Origin: Carallia brachiata
Taxonomy: Eukaryota > Streptophyta > Magnoliopsida > Malpighiales > Rhizophoraceae
Length of the DNA: 64,000 bases
Direction: 5' to 3'
Assembly (NCBI GenBank): GCA_021464245.1
Contig: JADCRB010000013.1
Span: forward strand, 1,123,424-1,187,423
Below the pieces are notes generated by a model that searched no databases, was not told the origin of the DNA, and saw nothing but the letters and a program-made list of their open reading frames with translations. How positions within the stretch are numbered: the first letter of the stretch is position 1; each line of letters starts with the position of its first letter. This document shows positions 1-12,118 of this stretch, in pieces. The translations under genes and the position numbers were made by a program.

Positions 1-1441
1 TATGATGTAATGTGCATTAGTGGCCACTGTTTTCCTTCACATGCTGGTAGTTGTCGTATTTCAGCTTGAATTTTGAACCTTGTTTAATAAATGACATCAA
101 TGAATTCCTGGTACACTCTTGTTTTTTAGCTCCCAGTGCAGTGTTCTAAGTTTTCTTAATGACCTTTTTATCTTATTGTTTTGCCCACGGAAAAGGTACG
201 TCAACACAATCGACGTACCTTGTTAGCGAAAAAAGGAGACCGAGTTCTTCCCTTCTCTGTCATCCAATTGAGAAAAACAATGGGAGGCCTGTGGCCCCCC
301 TATTTCAAGGAAATTAATCAGATCAAATGAATATCAATGTTCTGGATTTATTGAACTGTACTAGCCCAACTAAAGGCTTAATTCCAACCATATGGAATTG
401 CCCGTCATCCACACGACGATGATTTTGACTGTCACTAGTGTTGTTCAAGCATGTGCGCGTTTGCCCCTTTTTGAGATAGTTGTATTCCTGAATACAGATG
501 CTTCCAGTGTAATTGTTCCGTAATTTGATTAATTAAGCATTTATCATATGAGTAATCTTGTTATGCTGAAAATAATTATTTATGGCTTCATGTTTCACGA
601 ATTATTTACTGCTTTTTGTAGTTTTTGTTGATTTAAGTTCTTCAATATAAACAATTTCTCGATGATGAGTTGGGAAATCATGTAATATAGTCGCAATATA
701 AATTAGAATAAGCAATAGAATTAGCGGCAAGAAACTGCAAAACAAACAGCATCTTGCTGTCAAAAAAAAACGTCAATTTTATAGCAGTAAGTTCTTCAAA
801 AGTTCCTGTAAATAATTACTTGCAAGAAGAAATGTTTTCAACAGAAATGATCATTGATGAATACGACTTCCTATGAGCAGAATTGGTATTATTATGAGTT
901 GAATTTCCTAGGAATAGTTGCTAGTAAATATTTTAAGGTCCTTTTTTTGGCCCATTAAGATGGATTAACTAGTTTTATTATTCATGCATATTTTCTTTTA
1001 TTATTGTTTGACATTGAAAATTTTGTCAATAAAAAGATTTACTACGTATGTATAAAAGCAAGTGGTATATAGCCTAATGTGATATCACATTATTTTTAAA
1101 TAATTTTTGTAATAAAATACATCTTGGTTTCATCATAGATGATAAACACTATTGTTATACTTGGCCACAATATAAAATTTGGTACAAGAAAAAAATAATA
1201 AATATATTTTATAATTAGACAACGTATCAATCTGGATAACAAAATGACAACTATAACAGTGAGCAATATTAGTGAGCAATGTTCTATAATGTAATATTAG
1301 CACAAACTACGACACCTGCAAAATAAAGACAGAGAACTGAGAAATACGAATCACATAGAACATCTCCAAGGAACTTCAAAAACAACAAAAAAATAAAAAT
1401 TCTTAATACTATCAGAGTTATTGGCATAGTTTCTCAAAAAA
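1..1441. other. Intergenic AT-rich DNA
   Basis: No reading frame here looks like a gene. The first 130 bases include an AATAAA-like signal near 86-91 and could be the 3' untranslated end of a plus-strand gene lying to the left, but there is no coding sequence to confirm this. The rest is AT-rich sequence with homopolymer runs. Confidence 0.4.
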
Positions 1442-1578
1442 AAAAAAAGAGTTATTGGATAGTTGGCACTTGGCACAAAATCATAAATCAACAACAATCT
1501 TTCCATTTTTTGAAAGCGTATATCTGAAGAGAAGAAAAGGACATACAAAAGGTGCCAACTATCCAATAACTCTTTTTT
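1442..1578. repeat. Short foldback with 28-nt perfect arms
   Basis: The left arm at 1442-1469 ends in ATTGGATAGTTGGCAC and the right arm at 1552-1578 starts with GTGCCAACTATCCAAT. They are exact reverse complements over about 27-28 nt, outside a central spacer of about 82 bases. A partial third copy of the arm (GAGTTATTGG) lies just to the left near 1415. No clear target duplication was found. It could be a tiny MITE relic or a hairpin-forming sequence; transcription cannot be judged. Confidence 0.75.
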
Positions 1579-3807
1579 TGATCTTAGTTAAAGAAAGCAA
1601 AAAGAAATATACACCTTTTGCTTTACCGATAAAGCAAAAACAAATATTAGAGAAAAGCTAGCTCTCGACTTTTAGGTTTTTGTCATTCAATATGATCGAC
1701 TTCTTTTCTTTTTCTTTTTTTGGTTTGTTGGAGTGGAGAGAGAGAGATTTAATTGATAGTAAAGTTTGAGATTTGAACCCTAAATCTTAATGCAAATTAT
1801 AAATTTGATGGTTATTAAGTTATACTTGATGGTTACGATCGGTTTCTTATGCAATGAGATGCTGCATTTGTGATCTTATAGCATAATTAACATAGCACCT
1901 ATCTCACAACAGGGAAATTTCCGAACTGAATAAAAATAAGTAACGATTAAAAAAAAATGGCCTTAGTTATAAGTTATAATTATCTCAGTCAAATAGGACA
2001 CCAAGAAATAATCCGTTAAAAGTTCAAACTCAGCTCTCCCATCCCCCTTGGCCTATTGACAGTGTTCTTATATTCTGTAATGCTAAATGTTAGCCACAAA
2101 TAATCAGAACTGCTAAATGATCAAAGAAAAAAAAGGAGTGGACAATTTTGTATGTAGATTTTTTATGATGTTGTGAAAAACAAAATAAATTTCACTTTAT
2201 TTTGCAGTCAAATGAAATTAGCAAGATGCAAAATTTTTATGTAAAAATTTTAGAGGTTATCAAATTCGTCCAATTTAAGTATATGTATATATTAATATTA
2301 CCAACACCGATGATTCTAAGCAATTCTTAAAGGCAAATTTGCTTATGTGGTCGTGTTTACATAAGTAAAACATGAACTGTTCACTTTCTATAAGCAAATT
2401 TGCCTTATATCTCATTTGTGGAAAGGGTTCAATGCAATATGACTTATATCTCATTTGCTTATGTGTTGGCGTTTACTTAATTTCTTTATGACCTATACAC
2501 CGATGATATTAACTATATCTATATCTCAACTTTATAACCAAAAAGCACTTATGCTTGAATCATGCTACCTTCATATTTAATTGTTAATTTCTACACTTAG
2601 TCTATCATTTTTTCACACTATTAGCTCAACAGTTTTCGAGTTTGGGAGTGTGTTAATATTTAATATATGACCAATTATTGAGTCTTACCAAAGCACTGAA
2701 ACTTTTGAGTGGAACAATTACTTGATAGTTTCTACAGGTATCTACGTTCTTTAGACTTGCGCTATAGATGGATATCTCAAATGCCACTGAGAGCACTTAA
2801 TAGAATAACATCGATACACCCTTATTCAAAAGAAAAGAAAATGAAATTAGTGTTAAGTCAATGCTGAATTTTATCAAAGAAGGGGTGGGGCTAGACCATC
2901 TAGTGGACAACAGAAAAAGTTGAGAAATTGATGAAGGCTTTTGAAATTTTGGAAAATATGCAAAGGGTTCTTTGTCTGATCATTGATCTTCGCCGACCAA
3001 TAAAGAAATTAAGGAAAGCAAATCATCATTAAATTGACAATTAAATTAACTAACCGAAAAGGCTCCCAAAACCTTTATTTTTTAAAAATTCTTTGTTGAC
3101 AAGGAGGGCAACGTTTAAATTAAGAAATAATATTCCTATAGAAAGGGATTTCAATCAAATCCTCAACAAGAGTGAAAATTAAGCCAGAAAGCAAATGACA
3201 GAGAAGGGAAAGTCTCAGACTTGTAAACTATCATACGAAGTCAGTCAATCCGCAATTCAATTTCCTTTTTATATGGATAGACCAATCTGTTTCAACCTAT
3301 CCCACTACGTTTGTACGACATAGTGACATGTCATAATCTCAAGCCACTAAGCCAGAAAGGCACGTTCTGTTGAGCAACAACCATCACACAGTGCATGTGA
3401 TTGGGAGATAGAATCATGACGAAATTCCAGCTTGCATCTTGCCAACAAGAAACAAACAAATGCCAAAGCAGCAGTAGGTATTAATGTACATTTCCCCTAG
3501 AGAAATTTTTTTTTTCCTTTGGGCTCTCATTACAAGCTTGTATAATTCTCCATAGAAAATTCGGGGCTCAAGCTTGTTTTTTTTAGGTCCCATAACGTTA
3601 AAATAGGAAGATAAGTTTGACTGACCGAACCGCAAAGAAGTTGACAATGAAACAGGGGGTACCGCTTGACCACCAATGAGTGGTGTATCTGGCACAGAAA
3701 TTAAAGAGCATTTGCCTACTTGTACCTTGGTGGGGGACACCAGTTATATTTCGTTGTCCAATCACGTGCTTTGTCATGTCCTGATGCATATTGTATAGAC
3801 CCCTAGC
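1579..3807. other. Intergenic DNA, no gene seen
   Basis: The stretch is AT-rich and carries no supported coding region. The only structure noted is the hairpin at 2330-2406, listed separately. Reading frames at 3414-3864 are short, overlap each other on the same strand and resemble no family. Confidence 0.4.
2330..2406. repeat. Short perfect inverted repeat (hairpin)
   Basis: AAGGCAAATTTGCTTAT at 2330-2346 is matched by its exact reverse complement ATAAGCAAATTTGCCTT at 2390-2406, with a 43-base loop. A related word, CTCATTTGCTTATG, recurs about 50 bases downstream. It may be the footprint of a very small foldback element. Confidence 0.6.
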
Positions 3808-4068
3808 AGATCCATATATTTGTTGTTTCCTATAAAATATTTTATAGTATAAATTTTTCGGCATTTATTTTACGAAAAATATTTTACATAAACAAATTTA
3901 AGGAAAATTTTCAATTTTTAGGTAAAATAACTTATCTTTTTACAGAACTAAAGTTATTTTTAAGAAAAATACAAACTTTACTATAAAAAAATTATTATTT
4001 TCACTGTAAATATTTTTTTAATAAATACTTTATAAATATAAATTATTTTATAGTAAATAAATAGATCT
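3808..4068. repeat. Decayed MITE related to the one at 51258-51549
   Basis: The two ends are loosely inverted, with AGATCC at the left, AGATCT at the right, and TATAAAATA-type sequence just inside both. The middle shares several words in the same order with the element at 51258-51549, including AATAACTTA, AAATTATT-type sequence and ATTATTATTTTCACT. No intact target duplication remains on the left, so the boundaries are approximate. Confidence 0.45.
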
Positions 4069-4333
4069 TAATAATTAATTTTGGGATGATACTATCAATG
4101 ACAAGAGTCCTTTTCTTTTTTTCTTTTTTTTTTTTTAATTCAATGACCGCGGCCTCCGTTCATATTTACAGTTCTAATGATCTCATTTATCTAGCTTTTA
4201 CAGTTTCTGTCCTTTTTTTGGAGCGGAGGGTACAAATCATGAGTTGAGTGCTTTGAACTGTAGCGGAGTGATTATTCACCAATAATGTTGGGCTAGATCA
4301 CACCAATGATCAACATCAGACACGTAAAGGGTG

Positions 4334-4932
4334 ATGTTAATTGTCGGGGAAGATACATACCAATCACACTACAATAATTTTTTTTTAGAGAAAAAAAAGA
4401 CATTGTAAGTATGTTGTTTATTATACTTATCAATTAAAATTGAAAGTCATCTGTTCGTATCTTTATTTAAGGTCTCATATTTTTATCAAGATGATCCACC
4501 ATCTAAATATTGATATATTAAAGCTCTCAAACAACCTAACAAGTGATCGCTTAATTGTAAACCTGGCACCGCAATTTAACTAAATCCTTTAAATACAGTC
4601 GAGGGCAAAGGCTCCCTGCTCTTATCGGTCGAGAAGAGTGACTTGAGTGAATTATGTGAAAAGATCACTGTTCCAACTATCAGTGGACACAATACATCAA
4701 TAAGCGGACCCTATAAATGTACTATTCCACATTAATCCGCACCGGAACTTATTTTCTTTTCGACTGTAGTGGGGAATGGATGATAGGTTAGAAAACTGAG
4801 TTACTCCCCCTAATAGTGTTTGGTCGTTGAAATCATAAAGAACCGAATAGAGTTTTCTCCGGCAGCCAAGAGCGGCACTATCCCATGTTGAGCACATGCG
4901 GTACACGCATTGAATTCGTAAGGAGTTATGAA
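4334..4932. repeat. Direct duplication, copy 1
   Basis: The block begins with GTTAATTGTCGGGGAAGATA and ends near CGCATTGAATTCGTAAGGAG. The same sequence, with scattered substitutions and small indels, recurs at 5303-5913 in the same orientation. Long internal matches include the words around 4505-4560 and 4690-4790. No open reading frame is conserved between the copies, so the duplicated unit is probably non-coding. Confidence 0.8.
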
Positions 4933-4958
4933 GCATTGAATTTGTAAGGAGTTATGAA
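4907..4958. repeat. 26-bp tandem repeat, two units
   Basis: The unit GCATTGAATTCGTAAGGAG plus TTATGAA occurs twice back to back, with one substitution, at 4907-4932 and 4933-4958. It marks the right edge of duplication copy 1; copy 2 has a single unit start and then diverges. Confidence 0.8.
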
Positions 4959-5302
4959 GCACGGACACAGACATACGATACGGACACGATATGATACAGA
5001 TATGGTAACACACCAATCTTCAAAATATTTAGACACGTATACGGTTTGAACACGACTATATATATAATTGAATTTATAAAATTTTTGAACACATATATAT
5101 ATTTTTAAATAATTTTACAAATTTTATTTACTTGAAAACATTCAAAAATATATTTAGATAGTTATTATAGGTTTTAGAGATTTTTTATTCAAAGAAGATA
5201 TCATAAGTTTATTGTGAAATATCAATATATAGACATAATATTTTGTAATCAATTTAATTTTTTTATTAAAATTAAAAATAAGTTAAAGTAGCTTCAAAAT
5301 AA

Positions 5303-5913
5303 GTTAATTGTCGGGGAAGATATGTACCAATCACACTACAATAATTTTTTTTAGAGAAAAAAAAAGATATTATAAGTATGTTATTTATTGTACTTATAAA
5401 TTAAAGTCAGAAGTCATCTGTTCATATCTTTATTCAATCTCTCATATCTTTATAAAGAAGATTCACCATCTAAATATTGATATATCGAGCAACTCTCTGA
5501 AACAACCTAACAAGTGATTGCTTAATTGTAGATCTGGCACCGCAATTTAACTCAATTTTTAAATATAGTTTGGGGCAAAGACTCCTAGGCCTGAGAAAAC
5601 GACAGACTAAAGATTTGAACTTGAGTCAATTGTATGAAAATACGTTAGATTACTGTTTCAACTATCACTGCACACAATAACATCAATAAATGGACCGTAT
5701 AAACGTACTATTCCACATTAATCCGCACGGGGACTTATGTTCTTTTCGACTGTAGTGGGGAATGGATGATCGGTCTAGAAAACTGAGTTACTCCACCTAA
5801 GAGTGGTTGGGTTGGTCCTTGAAGTCATAAAGAACCGAATAGAGTTTTCTCTGACAGCCAAGAGCGGCATTATCCCATGTTGAGCACATGCGGTACGCGC
5901 ATTGAATTCGTAA
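5303..5913. repeat. Direct duplication, copy 2
   Basis: This is the second copy of the block at 4334-4932, offset by roughly 970 bases. Differences are mostly substitutions (for example ATACATACC versus ATATGTACC near the start) plus an insertion after GTGGTTGGG near 5800. The spacer between copies (about 4960-5300) is unrelated AT-rich DNA. The arrangement could be a local tandem duplication or two terminal repeats of a lost element; terminal TG/CA dinucleotides were not evident. Confidence 0.8.
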
Positions 5914-5985
5914 GGAGACTCGAGGCCTTTTTGGGATGGCGTTTTAATCGTGGTGCATTTAAAAAACTTGAGTTTGAATGTTAAA

Positions 5986-6482
5986 GGCCAAAATATTAAA
6001 TTAATACTTAATATTTGAGTTAAAATTTAATTATAGATATAATATTTTTTTAAAATAAAATTCGTCTTCAATGTTTTGGTTAAAATCTAATTAAGAAAAT
6101 AACATTTTTTTTATCAAAATCAATCCCTAATATTTTCATTGTAAAATAATTTAATACTTTTTTATTATTTGCCTATTTAATTTATCAAAAAATATATTAC
6201 TTATTAGACCACCTCCTCATATGATATAATATTATTAAAAATATGATATAAGGAGATGATCTAACAGATAATATATTTCTTAATAAATTAGACAGTTAGA
6301 TAATAGAAAAATACTGAATTATTTTACAGTGAAAACGTTAGGAACTAATTTTACCCAAAAAAAACGTTATATCCTTAATCAGACCTTAATCAAAACGTTG
6401 GGGACTGATTTTACTAAAAAAATATATTGTGTTTATAATTAAATTTTAATCTAAATATTAGATACCATTTATGATATTAGCC
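5986..6482. mobile_element. Foldback (MULE-type) non-autonomous element, copy A
   Basis: The left end starts GGCCAAAATATTAAATTAA and the reverse complement of the right end reads GGCTAATATCATAAATGGTA. The inverted similarity continues inward for over 100 bases, through ATTTAATTATA and AAAATCAGTCCC-type words. Flanking nonamers are AATGTTAAA (5977-5985) and AATATTAAA (6483-6491), matching at 8 of 9 positions. That fits a 9-bp target duplication of the Mutator type. There is no coding capacity. A second copy lies at 19281-19777. Confidence 0.7.
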
Positions 6483-6491
6483 AATATTAAA

Positions 6492-7529
6492 AGTTGTTCG
6501 GCCAACACTCTAGTTAGCGAAATGCTATGGTGTCCAAAAGCTGAAAATCCTTTCAACCTGTGCTTTCTAAAAGCTTCAATTACATGCTTTTTCCCAGCAC
6601 ACTCCCGACCATAACTCTTCGTTTTGAACAGACAATTTTTCAAATGGACAAAAATATTATTGCACTCGGTTATATTTGCACGTTTAACATATATATTAAT
6701 TTTTTATCTTGTTACTTCTAGTCTTAAATTGTAATCTCGTGATTGGGCATAAAGAAGACTTAGTTGGACTTAATAGTACTCAGGTGGAGAGTCTGTCTCT
6801 ATAAGGGTAGTTGAATGAGGTATTCAAACGTTGGCTACTCTGACCTGATCCCACAGATCTGATAATTGTCATAATCGAAATAGATCTTATTTTTCTGTTC
6901 AAAAGAAAAGAGGAAAAAAGTCTTAAATTGTAGCCATGAAAATAAAAGAAGAGTGAAAATATACAATTATTAAATTCACAAATAATTTTTTTCATGACTA
7001 TTTTGATAAACACTGTACAAAGTAATTAATAAAGAAAAAATTTAAAAATAAAACATGAAAATATATCAAATAGATAATACAATAAAATAAAATAAAATTT
7101 AGCATTTCCGATTAAGATGAAATTTTTAAAAGTAAAATAAATTAACAATCATGTCTTTAATAGTCATTTTTCATATTAAGTACTAACATATATTTTAACA
7201 GTAATCTTACTATGCAACAAAAATTCAATTATATATTTTTTTCTTAGTGTTTTTACTTATATTACCAAACAATATATAAGTTTAAATAATAATATTTTTA
7301 ATCTCAGTACTTTTGTTCATAATATTTTCATTCACAATATTTTATCTCATAACACTACCAAATGTGGCTATATAATTTACAAAACCTCATTCCTCAATGA
7401 TGTGGGTCATCAAAAATTTAAAAAAAAAAATTTCCTCACTATGTCTTGGCAAATTTATCGGGAATTTGAAGACACCTGCTTGTATGTATGTATAAACGTA
7501 AGCACGTATATGTATGTCATTTTTAACTT
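6492..7529. other. Intergenic AT-rich DNA
   Basis: No gene is supported. The region has many A or T runs. Reading frames near 6458-6643 and 6780-7013 have no recognisable composition or family resemblance. Confidence 0.4.
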
Positions 7530-7775
7530 CATTTACGCAGTTACTTTGGATTTATCAGCTACGCTATTCTGTCTAGGTGGGCATAGGCCTTTAGGCTTGT
7601 TGGTGGGATTGTTTTTTTCTGTGGTCTTAGTTGCTGGGATGTCCTATTGAGTTTTGAAAGTACGGTTTTGTCCATAGCAACTGCGTAGTTTTGCGCTTGA
7701 GTTTGTGGTTTTTATTGGGTATTCTTTTGTTAAGGGTGTTATGAATAAAATATTTGCAATTTAAAAAAAAAAAAT
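7530..7775 (+). mobile_element. LINE-like 3' end with poly(A)
   Basis: A locally G/T-rich segment, unlike its AT-rich surroundings, runs to AATAAAATATTTGC and then an A12 run near 7763-7774. The layout, a non-coding tail with a polyadenylation signal followed at once by poly(A), is what 5'-truncated plant LINE (non-LTR) insertions look like. No reverse transcriptase or RNase H sequence remains, so a processed mRNA fragment is an alternative. Confidence 0.4.
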
Positions 7776-9020
7776 CTACCTAAATAATTCTTTTCTTTTT
7801 TATCTATTAGAAGATTAATTAGACTACAAATTATTTTTCTGGTACATCAGACGAACTCTAAAGAAAGAAGAGCAAAAAGAAAAGAACAGCTACTGCCTAA
7901 TAAATACTACACCCTAACGACCGCCATCCAAGGTCAACCTGAGGCCCACAAGAGGACTCTCCAGCATAACTTCATCTGCACCATAAGAATGACCCCAAAA
8001 ATCCTAATTTAGGACTAATTAGTTCAATTCATATTATTGTTACCAATTAGGCCCTCAGAATTATACCTACATAAGACTTATTTTTTTAAAATCCTTACCT
8101 AGTCTTGTTTTGCGCTATTTATTTTTGATCGGACTATAAATGAAGAGATAGAATAAAATGGCCCGAACTTGAAAAATAACATTAAGGCGCGTGCGCGCGT
8201 GCGCACACACAAGAATTTGACTCGCGCATTGCGCAGGTTGTAAATATTTATTAAAAAATATTAATATGAATTTAAGTAGATATAATATTAAATAGATTTT
8301 AAAAAATTAATATAATTAAAAAATTATAAACTGTAATTATTAGCTCCCAATTATAACCGTTAAAGAGTTAAAATTTTACATTATATTTATTTCATATTAA
8401 ATTAGAATTAGTAAAATTATTTGAAGAAGTTTGTTTAATTATTGTCATCAATAACTGTTGCACAGTCCAAATTTTCAGTTTCATTTTCAATAATATATAT
8501 TAAATATTATTGTATTTAATATCATATTTATATTATATTGTAATTTAAAATAATTTTTTTAAAAATAAAAAATTAAAAGGAAAATGTGTGGTTGTGCCAC
8601 ATGAACCCACACTTTTTAAAGATTTAATACTTTTTTTTTAGTGATTTTATTTTTTTCAATATTTGATTTATGTTTTTATACTAACTTACGTAAAATGAGT
8701 TTATTAATAACTACTACTGATATCCATCTTTGCTTGATGTAAATAAATATGATCGTGTATTAGTCTATACTTCTCCTTTAACCTTTTGATCTACAACATG
8801 TTACATGAAGCACAGAAGATGTGAATGCCAACAATTTTTTGTTAAAGTAAATAAGAAACCTTGAATAATAAAAAGAATATGCTTTTTATCTCAATTTCCA
8901 TGTCGTAGCCTAGTAGGTCAATGATGTCAAAAACTTTACCCAAGTTATCTTCCAAAGTAAATTCTAGTTCTTGCCTAAAATTGTTGGCAATTTGTTCACA
9001 ACAAACATCAAAAGAAAGCA
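7776..9020. other. Intergenic DNA with a GC-alternating tract
   Basis: No gene is seen. The one notable feature is a 25-base alternating purine-pyrimidine tract at 8187-8211, made of GC and then CA steps, inside otherwise AT-rich DNA. The base count falls back to mostly A and T on both sides. Confidence 0.4.
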
Positions 9021-9029
9021 CTCAAACTG

Positions 9030-10482
9030 GGGAAATTTACATTTACCACCTTGAAAATAGGGTGTATTTACAACTGACATCTACTAATTTTTAAAATTAC
9101 AAAAAACATACTCTGACTAACGACTGTTAGTCAACTCGGACGGAAAATATAAATTGACCTTCATACTCTTATATATATATATTTAAGTTAAAAAACCTTA
9201 ATTTAATTTTACAACTTCCTCAGCCACCTTAAATCTCATTTTTCTCTTTCAATTCCAAAACCAAAACCCAACAAATAAGCTAAGATGATGGGTGGAGAGA
9301 AGAAAAAGAAGAAATTAACACCTAAAAAACTTTTGATGAGTACTAAATCAAGAGTAAGTTCTGAAAAAAAAAAAAAAACACTAGCAATTGGACAATTGCA
9401 GTCCTCAAACATGGTGGTTCTGTTGGTGCTTGTGTAGGATCTTTCTTTGCCAATAGCCAAGGTAATCCAACAATCTCCTGTCTCAAAGGCTTGTTAAAAG
9501 AGGAGAAAAGAAGAAAGAAACAAAAATGTTAAACAATATCACATCTATTCATCACAAAGTCATCCATCCAATGGCTATAACTTAGCCAAGTATTTGCAAT
9601 CTAAAGTCTTCTTCTTCTTCCTCTTTTCTCTATCTCTCCATAACCCATTTTACCAACCCTAACAAAACCATGGATCTTTATACAGATGATCAAGAGGAAT
9701 TTTCTAATTATTTAACTAAATTCTTTTTCTTTTTCTTTTTCGGGAAAAAAGAAAAACCCAAAAAAAGAAAATATTTTGATTTTTTTTTCCAAATTAAATT
9801 TTTCTAGGAAAAAAAAAATCAAGTTTAGAACATAAATTGGAAGAAAAAGACGATAAGTTAATGGGCTTGGATTGGATACCAAAAAAGAAAAAAAAATTCA
9901 AATCGACTTGTTTTGGGGAAAAAAATTTAAAATTTGGAATAGAAATTGGAGGTAGAAGATGACACACATACTTGATTTTTGTAATAAATCCAAAGAATTT
10001 TGTGAAGAATTTTCTTTCTTTAACTCTGATTTGGGGTTCGAAGATGTTGGTAGGAAAAAGATTTTGCTTTTAGATGAAGACTGTGATGATTTTTGTGTGT
10101 TGGATCTTGATTGCTTGGATTTCGATGATGGGTCTTTTGATTTGTTGGTGATGGTGGTGGTGATTCTGCCATCCATGCCTTGATTCCATTGCTGTTTTTT
10201 CTGATTTTTGTGTTTGTTTTAGTCTTGTGTGGCTCGACAAGAAGAAGATAAGCAATTTTTTTAATTTTGTTTGGGATATTTTACATGTAAGAGCATTTTA
10301 GACCCTTTTACCCATTTATAATTGCTTTTTTGCAATTAAAAATAATTTTTACTGACGGTCACTTAACGGAATATGTTTTTTGTAACCGCAAATAAAATTT
10401 GGTATTTTTTTGTAATTTCTCAAATTAGGGGATATCAATTGTAAATACACCATATTTTTAAGATGACAAATGTAAATTACCC
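9030..10482. mobile_element. Complete non-autonomous Mutator-like element (MULE)
   Basis: The ends are long terminal inverted repeats of about 100 bases. The left starts GGGAAATTTACATTTACC; the reverse complement of the right starts GGGTAATTTACATTTGTC, and both then share GGTGTATTTACAA and AAATTACAAAAAA. The element is flanked by a perfect 9-bp duplication, CTCAAACTG, at 9021-9029 and 10483-10491, the hallmark of Mutator transposition. The 1453-bp interior has no transposase. It holds a reading frame at 9959-10183 (plus, 74 codons) and an antisense one at 9898-10176, neither recognised. A related terminus at 61356 belongs to an element with transposase remains, which suggests how this one was mobilised. 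Confidence 0.9.
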
Positions 10483-10491
10483 CTCAAACTG

Positions 10492-11094
10492 CAAGAGAAA
10501 GTGTAAATTAGGAATTGACTTATTGAGATTTAAGTAAAGTTAGGAATAAACATGACAAAAAAAATAAAAAAAATCTGTTAAAAAAAAAAGAAAGTGATAA
10601 AAATTGAACAAAATAAATTTAAATGATTTAGAAAAAAATTCAATATTTGCATTTCACCTGTTCATCCCTAGTAAGTTAAATTGCATAGCTAGGACATCAT
10701 TCTTTCCCCCCAAAAAAAAGAAAGTAAAGAAACCTTTTTATATATATTATCATAATTCGAATTTATCTTTTAGAAAAAACTTAACACAGTAAAAATTTTA
10801 TTAAACATGTGATAGATTTTATTTTAGGAAAAAATTTCTCTAAACTTTATATTTATACTAATTAAATAGATGCACACACATCATTCACATCACTGATTAT
10901 TAATGGTAGTCGCTAGTCATTGATGCAAGTCTTTGAACATATTGCATAAGGAACTAAGTTTATCCACATATTTTCAAGGACACATATGGCCAGTTTGAAA
11001 TAGAATCCATCCAGTCTATGTAAGTAAGTAATTCTGGATTGTAAAGGGTGTAGTTTAGAATAATTTGTTCCTTAAACCTTTTTTTTGTCCATTA
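10492..11094. other. Intergenic DNA, nothing recognised
   Basis: AT-rich sequence between the MULE and a SINE-like unit. The 62-codon frame at 10604-10792 is lysine/asparagine-rich by base composition and shows no family resemblance. Confidence 0.4.
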
Positions 11095-11270
11095 GAACTA
11101 ATAGTCCAACTGTAAGAAGAGGAGAAGAGTGAACCCCAGGTGTAGGGTTCGAAACCCCAGACCTCGAGGTTGACGTATTAAACTTCAACTGACTAGATTA
11201 TACTCAGTACTCGCTCATTGAACTTTCTGCCAATCGATTCTATTTCATCCCAACATCTCAAAAAAAAAAA
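11095..11270 (+). mobile_element. SINE-like element with B box and poly(A)
   Basis: The sequence AGGGTTCGAAACCCC near 11144-11158 matches the RNA polymerase III B-box form GGTTCGAANCC that tRNA-derived SINEs inherit. About 45 bases upstream, TAGTCCAACTGTAAGAAG could be a decayed A box. The unit ends in an A11 run at 11260-11270. Size and layout fit a plant SINE. No target duplication was found, so the 5' boundary is approximate. Confidence 0.5.
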
Positions 11271-11875
11271 CATGGGCAACTACTCTTCGCAGAATTTCAG
11301 TTTGATCCATTAAAACTAGGATTCAACGGATTACAAGTATTTAGTTGCAGATACTAGTCCACTCAGGGGGTGTTTAATAACAAGATGCTTAACATTAACA
11401 GTCATTTTATTTCATGTTTTACTAATCAAACTAACTTCCATCTCTCCCTTCGGTTTCACAATGGCGCCACTGTCTGCTGAAACAATAATCCAAGATGTAG
11501 AAAATGAAAGCTAAAATTTGAATTAAAAAAAGAAAGAAAAAATGATGCAGAAAAAGAACCACTAGAAAGAAGATATAATCAATGATCATAGTCACTTGTA
11601 TAGTTTAGCGAAAAATTTACATTAAACCTCAAAAAAACAAGGGGGAAAGAGTTCGCATTATGATTCTTAATTAAACTTAACAATTATAAGGAGAAACGCA
11701 TATCAACATAAACATTTAATGGCCCTCCGCAAAATTGAAAATAGAAAAGGAATAAAGGGTTATCTCATCCAAAAGGTAATAAGAAAAATGAAAAGAAAAG
11801 TTAGATTTGCAAAGAACAAACAATTGAAATTTTCTACGGATCATGTAAAAGCTGTCTTTTCTTTTCTTTTCAAGC
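11271..11875. other. Intergenic DNA with a lone MITE-like end
   Basis: GGGGGTGTTTAATAACAAG at 11366-11384 resembles the left terminus of the Tourist-like MITEs at 16052 and 48300, but no matching right end was found before the next repeat. It may be a truncated copy. Nothing else is recognised. Confidence 0.3.
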
Positions 11876-12044
11876 AATAATAAACAACTTGAAAACCGTG
11901 TTATAAAAATCTCAAAATTTACAATTATGAAAAGAATTAACTTTTTTTTTTCGATTTAACAATATTAAAAAAATTAACAATTTTTTTCATAATTGTAAAT
12001 TTTTGGATGTTTTATAACATAATTTTCGCGATATTTATCATTAC
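11876..12044. repeat. Foldback MITE-like unit 1
   Basis: The left half reads through GTTATAAAAATCTCAAAATT and the words TTTACAATTATGAAAA; the right half carries the reverse complement (TTTTTCATAATTGTAAATTT, then TTTTATAACATAATTTTC). The arms are about 70 bases, imperfect, around a T/A-rich centre. There is no coding sequence. It is one of two neighbouring related units. Confidence 0.65.
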
Positions 12045-12118
12045 TTTTTTTTTTCTTTCCTCTCCTTCTTTTTTCTTACATTACAAAAGCTACATCTATT
12101 GTAGGCCCTTTTTTTTAG

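Noticed and set aside
9959..10183. The frame MTHILDFCNKSKEF inside the first MULE as a host gene
   Set aside because: There is no family resemblance, it lies inside a transposon and overlaps an antisense frame; kept only as possible captured sequence.
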